From: Bacteroidales bacterium UBA1182
GTDB taxonomy: Bacteria; Bacteroidota; Bacteroidia; Bacteroidales; Bacteroidaceae
Direction: 5' to 3'
Length of the DNA: 37,189 nucleotides
NCBI GenBank assembly: GCA_002310015.1
Contig: DBYQ01000022.1
Location: 1-37,189, forward strand
The position numbers were made by a program, and so were the translations under genes. Each line of letters opens with the position of its first letter. Position 1 is the stretch's first letter. Below are positions 32,752 through 37,189 of the stretch, piece by piece. A model generated the notes under the pieces. The model saw nothing but the letters and a program-made list of their open reading frames with translations. It was not told the DNA's origin and did no database searches.

Positions 32752-33971
32752 AAAAAATCCTGTTTATTTTGTTGTTTTTAGTTCCAATTCCTGCCGTGGC
32801 GCAGGAATCGGAGCCGCTCAGCGTGGGTGTGAAAGGTTTTGTCGATACCTATCACGCCTTACGCTCAGGGGCGGATCATGACTGGATGTCGTCCCGCAGC
32901 CGCGTACGCGGTGAATTAACCCTCAGTAAGGGTGGGGCGGGTGCGTTTGTATCGGCCAATATGGTGTACAACTCTCTGATGAAAGAGCGTAGCGGACTGC
33001 AGGTGCGTGAGGCCTACATGTGGTGCGGTAATGAGCACTGGGACTTGCGTGCAGGACGTCAGATTGTTACCTGGGGTGTGGCTGACGGTCTGCGTGTGAC
33101 CGATATCATATCACCTATGGATTACAGTGAGTTTCTGGCTCAGGATTATGACGATATACGTATTCCCGTAAATGGCCTGCGCCTGCGTTACATGCGTGAC
33201 CGCTGGAACCTGGAGGTTGTGGCAGTGCCTGTGGCATCGTTCTTTGAACTGCCTGTTGATGCTGTAAACCCTTGGTCTGTGGTGCCTCGTGACATGGGTG
33301 TGCCTGTTGTCATGGATATGGGTTCAGAGCCCGCGCATAAGCTTGAGAATATGGAGTTCGGAACACGCCTCAGTATGTTCCTGAGTGGAGTGGATTTTTC
33401 TCTGTCCGCCCTGCGTACCTGGAACAAGATGCCTGTGTTCAGCACCACATTTGACGGCACAAACCTGATTGCAACCGGCCATTACCGCCGCATGACCATG
33501 CTTGGGGCCGATGTCTCCCTTCCGCTGGGCGAGTTTGTAATACGCGCTGAAGGCGCACAGTACTTTGATGAGGCGCAGACTCCTGCCGCCGGCAGTGATA
33601 TCCCGCTTTCAGGCAGCCTGAATGCACTTCTGGGCATAGACTGGTATGCCGGTAACGACTGGAACCTGTCGGCCCAGTACTCATATAAGTTCATTGAGGA
33701 TTTTTCACCGCTCATAGGCAGTACTGAGCATACTCACATGGGTACCTTCCGCATCTCAAAGAGCCTGCTCAACAACACTCTCTCACTGCAGTCTTTTGCC
33801 TACATGGACCTGACTGACGGCGGAATCTACAACCGTTTCACGGCCGATTACGCCCTGAACGACCAGATGCACATAATGCTGGGCTACGACCTTTTCCATG
33901 CCGACAAGGGCATGTTCAAGATGTACGCCGACAACTCGGAGTACTGGCTTAAGCTCAAGTATAGTTTTTAA
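32748..33971 (+). CDS. Outer-membrane beta-barrel protein (DUF1302-like role)
   Basis: This 407-residue protein has a signal peptide (to about residue 19) and many amphipathic strands ending in YWLKLKYSF, the usual barrel terminus. AGRQIVTWGVADGLRVTDI resembles the conserved block of DUF1302-type barrels. In other bacteria such barrels sit beside an RND exporter and a LolA-fold partner, which is also the case here, so it is probably the outer-membrane part of one route. Family assignment is moderate and localisation is strong. Confidence 0.8.
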   Translation: MKKILFILLFLVPIPAVAQESEPLSVGVKGFVDTYHALRSGADHDWMSSRSRVRGELTLSKGGAGAFVSANMVYNSLMKERSGLQVREAYMWCGNEHWDLRAGRQIVTWGVADGLRVTDIISPMDYSEFLAQDYDDIRIPVNGLRLRYMRDRWNLEVVAVPVASFFELPVDAVNPWSVVPRDMGVPVVMDMGSEPAHKLENMEFGTRLSMFLSGVDFSLSALRTWNKMPVFSTTFDGTNLIATGHYRRMTMLGADVSLPLGEFVIRAEGAQYFDEAQTPAAGSDIPLSGSLNALLGIDWYAGNDWNLSAQYSYKFIEDFSPLIGSTEHTHMGTFRISKSLLNNTLSLQSFAYMDLTDGGIYNRFTADYALNDQMHIMLGYDLFHADKGMFKMYADNSEYWLKLKYSF

Positions 33972-33989
33972 TCATTAAATCAATAAGTT

Positions 33990-34526
33990 ATGAAACCAAT
34001 TTTCAAAGTTTTCCTTCTGGCAATCGCATATCTTGCCACATTCTTCCTTGGTGCATCAACCGGTATCATTCATCCCGCATGTTACGCCTACGTAGGTGCT
34101 CTGCTGCCTTTTATCACAGCCTTCATCTACAAGGCTATGGTTAAGCAGGTTCCGGGATTCGGTGCCGCAAGCATCATGAACGGATTCGTGATTGTGCTCT
34201 TCCTCATAGTAGGTGAGGCCGATGCCAACGTTGTAATAGGTATGATCATTCTGGCAACCCTTTCAGAGTTCCTGCATAGCAAGTTCAAGGCTGATCCCGT
34301 CAAGAGCCTGCGCTGGGGATTTGTGCCAATGGCCTTCTCATATTTTACCTACACCGCCCACTGGTGGACAGACACAGAGGGCTCCCTTGCCGCTGCCGTA
34401 GAGGAGATGCGTCCCGGCTACGATCAGCTGATGATTCCCGTCATTGACAACATCCCCATGCTCATCTTTGTTTATCTTATCACAATTCCTCTTGCAATCC
34501 TGGCAATCAGATTAGCAAAAAAATGA
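33990..34526 (+). CDS. Multi-pass membrane protein, ECF S-component-like (MptD/Trep_Strep type)
   Basis: This 178-residue protein has five or so predicted helices (about residues 5-25, 30-48, 58-92, 108-125 and 148-175) with a GFGAASIMNGF segment resembling substrate-binding subunits of ECF transporters. It follows the barrel gene by 18 bases and ends the operon. No ECF energising genes are in the window. Its TGA stop forms the first bases of the downstream palindrome. The family call is tentative. Confidence 0.55.
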   Translation: MKPIFKVFLLAIAYLATFFLGASTGIIHPACYAYVGALLPFITAFIYKAMVKQVPGFGAASIMNGFVIVLFLIVGEADANVVIGMIILATLSEFLHSKFKADPVKSLRWGFVPMAFSYFTYTAHWWTDTEGSLAAAVEEMRPGYDQLMIPVIDNIPMLIFVYLITIPLAILAIRLAKK

Positions 34527-34604
34527 TACAATTGGGGACAGACCCCTTTTGTATCATTTTTCCAAAACAGTACAATTGGGGTCTGTCCCCAATTGTACTG
34601 TTTT
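34517..34604. repeat. REP-like palindrome doublet between convergent genes
   Basis: Hairpin one (34524-34556) has arms TGATACAATTGGGG and CCCCTTTTGTATCA around ACAGA. Hairpin two (34564-34604) has a perfect 18-pair stem around TCTGT. Their cores, GGGGACAGACCCC and GGGGTCTGTCCCC, are inverse complements. The flanking A and T tracts let both act as terminators. The stops of the genes on both sides fall within the element. Confidence 0.85.
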
Positions 34605-34987
34605 TACTTTCCCTTGCAGACCTTGATGGAGTCAATTGCCATCAGGAGAGCGATGATGAACATCATTGGCATGATGACCAGCTGAGCTGCGTTGAATTCC
34701 TCAATCAACTCTGACATGTGCAGCAGTGTGAACAGCGCCATGAAGCAGGCCAGAACTGCGTTGATTACATTTGCAGTCTTGCCGCCGTAAACCATCAGCA
34801 GGATTCCTATTACAGGAACCAGATAGGTAAGGCTTGCCATAAATGTAATCATTCCTACAGGTGCTGGACCCTCGGCAGCAGCAATGCTGTCACCCCAGAA
34901 AGCGGGCAGGGCATCAACAAGAGAGTGTGTAAGGAAACCCACGATTGTGAGTACCCAGAACAGGATAATGCGGTTTTTCTTTTCCAT
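34604..34987 (-). CDS. Small four-helix membrane protein of unknown function
   Basis: This 127-residue protein has four predicted helices (about residues 6-24, 45-68, 72-92 and 100-120). Notable features are FLTHSLVDALPAFWGD after helix one and HMSELIEEF. I do not recognise a family. An exact -7 box TACTTTTG (35012-35019) precedes the ATG at 34987. The open frame extends 14 codons further, but that would include the promoter. It ends in the palindrome doublet. Confidence 0.65.
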   Translation of the reverse strand: MEKKNRIILFWVLTIVGFLTHSLVDALPAFWGDSIAAAEGPAPVGMITFMASLTYLVPVIGILLMVYGGKTANVINAVLACFMALFTLLHMSELIEEFNAAQLVIMPMMFIIALLMAIDSIKVCKGK

Positions 34988-35011
34988 TTTGATTTGATTA
35001 TTAAGACGGCG

Positions 35012-35019
35012 CAAAAGTA
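35012..35019 (-). promoter_or_regulatory. -7 promoter box for the small membrane protein
   Basis: TACTTTTG on the minus strand is an exact TAnnTTTG match 25 bases before the ATG at 34987. Confidence 0.55.
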
Positions 35020-35059
35020 CTGGGACCAAATCGTATGGAAAATCACTAAAAGTAAGGAT

Positions 35060-35323
35060 TTATTGTATTCCCTTTGTCACTCGTATGGCACCGGCGCTGT
35101 GAACTCCCACAAAACTGATGTTATCCTTCCAATCTTCCTTTCTCTTGATTGCAGGGTAGGATGCTGCAAAGTCTTTGTTTGCTTTATCAACGGTGCTTCC
35201 TCCCGATGTTGCAAACAGCACCACTGTCTTGCCCTCAAAGCCGTAAGTCTCAATAAACGTGTTGATGATAGTTGGTGCAGTGTACCACCGAATTGGATTA
35301 TATTTGATATATTGGGGTACCAT
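35060..35323 (-). pseudogene. Flavodoxin C-terminal fragment
   Basis: The 87-codon frame holds the second half of a flavodoxin: NPIRWYTAPTIINTFIETYG, then GKTVVLFATSGGS, the usual FMN-loop neighbourhood. The N-terminal phosphate-binding half (T-x-T-G/S-N-T type) is missing. The carboxypeptidase-regulatory-like gene ends only 34 bases beyond the first in-frame ATG. No flavodoxin start lies within reach, so this is a truncated gene, probably non-functional. The break lies about 35320-35357. Confidence 0.75.
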
Positions 35324-35357
35324 ATTGTCTTTACGACAATTCCTATTATCCAAATCA

Positions 35358-35855
35358 CTATGGTAAATCCAATCTCATTTTGGTATTGAATAATTCATCA
35401 ATGGTATAAATACCCAGATCTTCAAATTCTGACATATCGATTGTATCAACTGATTTTGCCGCTTCACGCAGAGGTATGGGTATACCTTTAGTCTCATGTC
35501 CCGGATCTGTTGTTATATCAATTGCAGAAAAACCGTCCCATTCTTTCATCTTTATCTCAAAGTAGGTAGTGTCAATAGGAATAACTACAGTCTCATAACC
35601 AACAAAGGGTATCTGCATCCTGTCATCAGGGTTGACCAGACGGAAATGAAAAATACCGCCAAAATCAGTGACTGTGTGAGCCACAACACTGTCCGATGAA
35701 TCCAGTTCCACTACGTTTACCCAAATCATGGGGCCTATACTATCACGAATGATACCTGATATCGTATCACCGGCTTGGGGTTTTCCTTGAGCAAATACCA
35801 TGATGAAAGATGTTTGCATCAGCAATACTGGCAGGAGGAACAGAGTTTTTTTCAT
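35358..35855 (-). CDS. Secreted carboxypeptidase-regulatory-like domain protein, paralog A
   Basis: This 165-residue protein has a signal peptide (to about residue 22) and a single beta-sandwich domain: GDTISGIIRDS, TVTDFGGIFHFRLVN, PFVGYETVVIPID. The tail, GIPIPLREA, VDTIDMSEFEDLG, YTIDELFNT, then a LDLP end, is shared with the gene at 36574. In SusC-like receptors this domain precedes the TonB plug; here no barrel follows. Function is unknown; it may be a receptor-derived accessory. Confidence 0.75.
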   Translation of the reverse strand: MKKTLFLLPVLLMQTSFIMVFAQGKPQAGDTISGIIRDSIGPMIWVNVVELDSSDSVVAHTVTDFGGIFHFRLVNPDDRMQIPFVGYETVVIPIDTTYFEIKMKEWDGFSAIDITTDPGHETKGIPIPLREAAKSVDTIDMSEFEDLGIYTIDELFNTKMRLDLP

Positions 35856-35887
35856 AATACACTGTTTTTTGACAATTTCAGGAAACT

Positions 35888-35916
35888 ATATACCTGATAT
35901 CCACAAACGGGTATAT
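35888..35916. promoter_or_regulatory. Operator-like inverted repeat upstream of paralog A
   Basis: ATATACC (35888-35894) and GGTATAT (35910-35916) are perfect seven-base inverted arms 15 bases apart, 33 bases before the start codon of the 35358 gene. Confidence 0.4.
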
Positions 35917-35937
35917 GGATAAACAAAGAATTTGAAT

Positions 35938-36453
35938 TCATTCCATCTCTTTAATAAAGATGCCTTCGCCGTCATCTCTCAATTCTCCCGGTTTGACAAC
36001 ACGGATATTCGTGCCTGAACGACGTCTTTCTCTGCCCTCGGGCGTATAGTCATCACGCAGATCAAATGGTCCGATGGTATACATGACTCCATCACCTCCA
36101 TCACCGTCAGGATCTTTTTCCAACTTAATTTCGTAAGTTGTCATATTTTCCAAGGGAATTTTTACTATCTTATACACACGTTGGTTTGCAATCACCTTCA
36201 ACACGTGTCCTGTTCCGAAAAGCGGATATGAAAAACGTCCGTCTCTGTCAGTACTGGTATAATAGTAGGCAGCAGTATCATTCTCAACAGTCTCAATGAT
36301 TAATGCATTGCTTATTGGTTCACCAGTTAAAGCATCTAAGACTCTACCACTGATAATAGTACCAGGTTTTAGTCCTTCTTGAGTCGTATTATTATTTTGA
36401 GCACATACTGGTAATGTTAAGCATGCTAATAATAGAAAGGCTGTAATTCTCAT
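35938..36453 (-). CDS. Secreted carboxypeptidase-regulatory-like domain protein, divergent member
   Basis: This 171-residue secreted protein has a signal peptide (to about residue 18). It has the same domain type, ISGRVLDALTGEPISNALI, YTSTDRDGRFSYPLFGTGH, then a charged Gly/Asp stretch and GPFDLRDDYTPEG. It lacks the PIPLRE and TIDE tail of its neighbours, so it is a more distant member. The function is unknown. It sits between the two closer paralogs, in the same direction, with gaps of about 80 and 120 bases. Confidence 0.72.
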   Translation of the reverse strand: MRITAFLLLACLTLPVCAQNNNTTQEGLKPGTIISGRVLDALTGEPISNALIIETVENDTAAYYYTSTDRDGRFSYPLFGTGHVLKVIANQRVYKIVKIPLENMTTYEIKLEKDPDGDGGDGVMYTIGPFDLRDDYTPEGRERRRSGTNIRVVKPGELRDDGEGIFIKEME

Positions 36454-36573
36454 AATACAAAGGTTTAGGTTGTTTACTATCTAAACGCAATAATACACAT
36501 TATACGTCTTATTTACATAAGAACTTTGGACAACTAGCATAAAGATCACTTACAATAATAACTATTATCAAAA

Positions 36574-37062
36574 TCATTCAGGTAAATCCAATCCCGTTTC
36601 AGCATTGAGTATTTCATCAATCGTGGTAAAGCCAAGAAATTCAAAGGCTGAGATATCAATTGTATCTTTTGTTTCGCGTGTTTCACGCAGAGGTATGGGG
36701 CTGTCAGCACCCGGGCCACCGTCATAGTAAACAACGCCAGGTAAATTTCCACTTTCCTTCATCTTGAGCTCATAATGCAGTCTGGTAATTGGAATATCAA
36801 CAGTTTCATAACCTTTATATGAGATATAGAGCCTATCCATGTTATTTACAAGACGGAAAGAGAATTTACCTTCAAAATCGGTAATTCCAAAAGATACGAC
36901 ACTGTCATTTGCATTTCTTTCTGTTACTCTAACCATCTTCAAAGGGCCATCTTTACCTGACAATATACCGGAGATGGTATCACCTGTAACTTGAGCAAAC
37001 GCAGAAGCTGAAACTGCTTGGATTAACAACATCACTGAGATATTAAACAAATGCTTTTTCAT
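36574..37062 (-). CDS. Secreted carboxypeptidase-regulatory-like domain protein, paralog B
   Basis: This 162-residue protein is closely related to the 35358 gene: a signal peptide (to about residue 24), TGDTISGILSGKDGPLKMVRV, FGITDFEGKFSFRLVNNMDR, SYKGYETVDIPI, then PIPLRETRETKDTIDIS, FTTIDEILNAETGLDLPE at the end. The tail resembles the linker and first strand of a TonB plug, but the protein stops there. An exact -7 box TACATTTG (37083-37090) lies 20 bases before the ATG. Confidence 0.75.
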   Translation of the reverse strand: MKKHLFNISVMLLIQAVSASAFAQVTGDTISGILSGKDGPLKMVRVTERNANDSVVSFGITDFEGKFSFRLVNNMDRLYISYKGYETVDIPITRLHYELKMKESGNLPGVVYYDGGPGADSPIPLRETRETKDTIDISAFEFLGFTTIDEILNAETGLDLPE

Positions 37063-37082
37063 AACTCAATTAATTATATTGA

Positions 37083-37090
37083 CAAATGTA
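37083..37090 (-). promoter_or_regulatory. -7 promoter box for paralog B
   Basis: TACATTTG on the minus strand is an exact TAnnTTTG match. A TTTG lies 24 bases further upstream (37115-37118), slightly beyond normal spacing. Confidence 0.5.
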
Positions 37091-37189
37091 AGCACAGAAT
37101 GTATTTTAAATAAACAAAAAAGCGTTGCAAAACTGTTGCAATTTGTGTCTCCCTAAAAAAGGTTGACTCGGATTGTCTTATCCCTAAGA

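Noticed and set aside
34718..35389. Plus-strand frame of 223 codons across 34718-35389
   Set aside because: It is a shadow of the small membrane protein and the flavodoxin fragment on the other strand, rich in Cys and His with no domain pattern.

Overview
The window looks like chromosomal DNA from a Bacteroidales bacterium (Bacteroides/Prevotella-like; genus not resolvable by eye). Evidence: repeated -7 boxes of the form TAnnTTTG, some with a TTTG box about 20 bases upstream; no regular Shine-Dalgarno sequences; Bacteroidales-type lipoproteins and outer-membrane proteins; and a recF-dciA pair. It is mostly core metabolism plus envelope functions. No phage, insertion sequence, CRISPR array or rRNA was seen.

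Layout. 1-4385 (minus): an aminotransferase abutting a GHL10-type glycosidase, and a GH43-like lipoprotein. 4528-7961 (plus): an OmpA-like lipoprotein, a CE6/SASA esterase and an NAD synthetase whose glutaminase domain has lost its catalytic residues. 7962-8726: a candidate structured small RNA with its own terminator, then a truncated DUF4160 gene and an intact DUF2442 gene. 8747-10117: proC and a YqiA-like esterase. 10220-12916: an acyl-CoA ligase divergent from a membrane-bound LytTR regulator. 12930-13151: a tandem-hairpin repeat and tRNA-Tyr, whose 3' end is echoed by an inverted copy. 13171-18083: a TPR membrane protein, recF-dciA, and a crp / dCMP deaminase / ctp operon. 18209-20311: an NfeD/flotillin pair. 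20520-21470: a hemerythrin-like domain fused to a LuxR-type helix-turn-helix.

21479-29282 is one minus-strand operon: porin, imelysin, di-heme DUF1111 oxidoreductase, CcsBA cytochrome c maturation protein and PepD dipeptidase. The imelysin and di-heme protein suggest iron or metal handling at the cell surface, and CcsBA supplies the heme ligation that the di-heme protein needs. 29616-34526 is a plus-strand operon: an MMPL-type RND exporter, a LolA-like carrier, a beta-barrel and an ECF-S-like membrane protein. This is a plausible envelope lipid or hydrophobic-compound route, and it is preceded by a leader with an intrinsic-terminator-like hairpin.

34604-37062 is more AT-rich accessory DNA: a small four-helix membrane protein, a flavodoxin fragment and three small secreted proteins with carboxypeptidase-regulatory-like domains. 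Two of these are clear paralogs ending in a segment that resembles the start of a TonB plug.

Three intergenic repeat types stand out: (TTGAGAR)n heptamer arms placed right behind stop codons, a GGGGTCTGTCCCC palindrome doublet between convergent genes, and a row of four triloop hairpins. The most unusual points are the degenerate NadE glutaminase, the candidate small RNA, the heptamer family and the inverted copy of the tRNA-Tyr 3' end.
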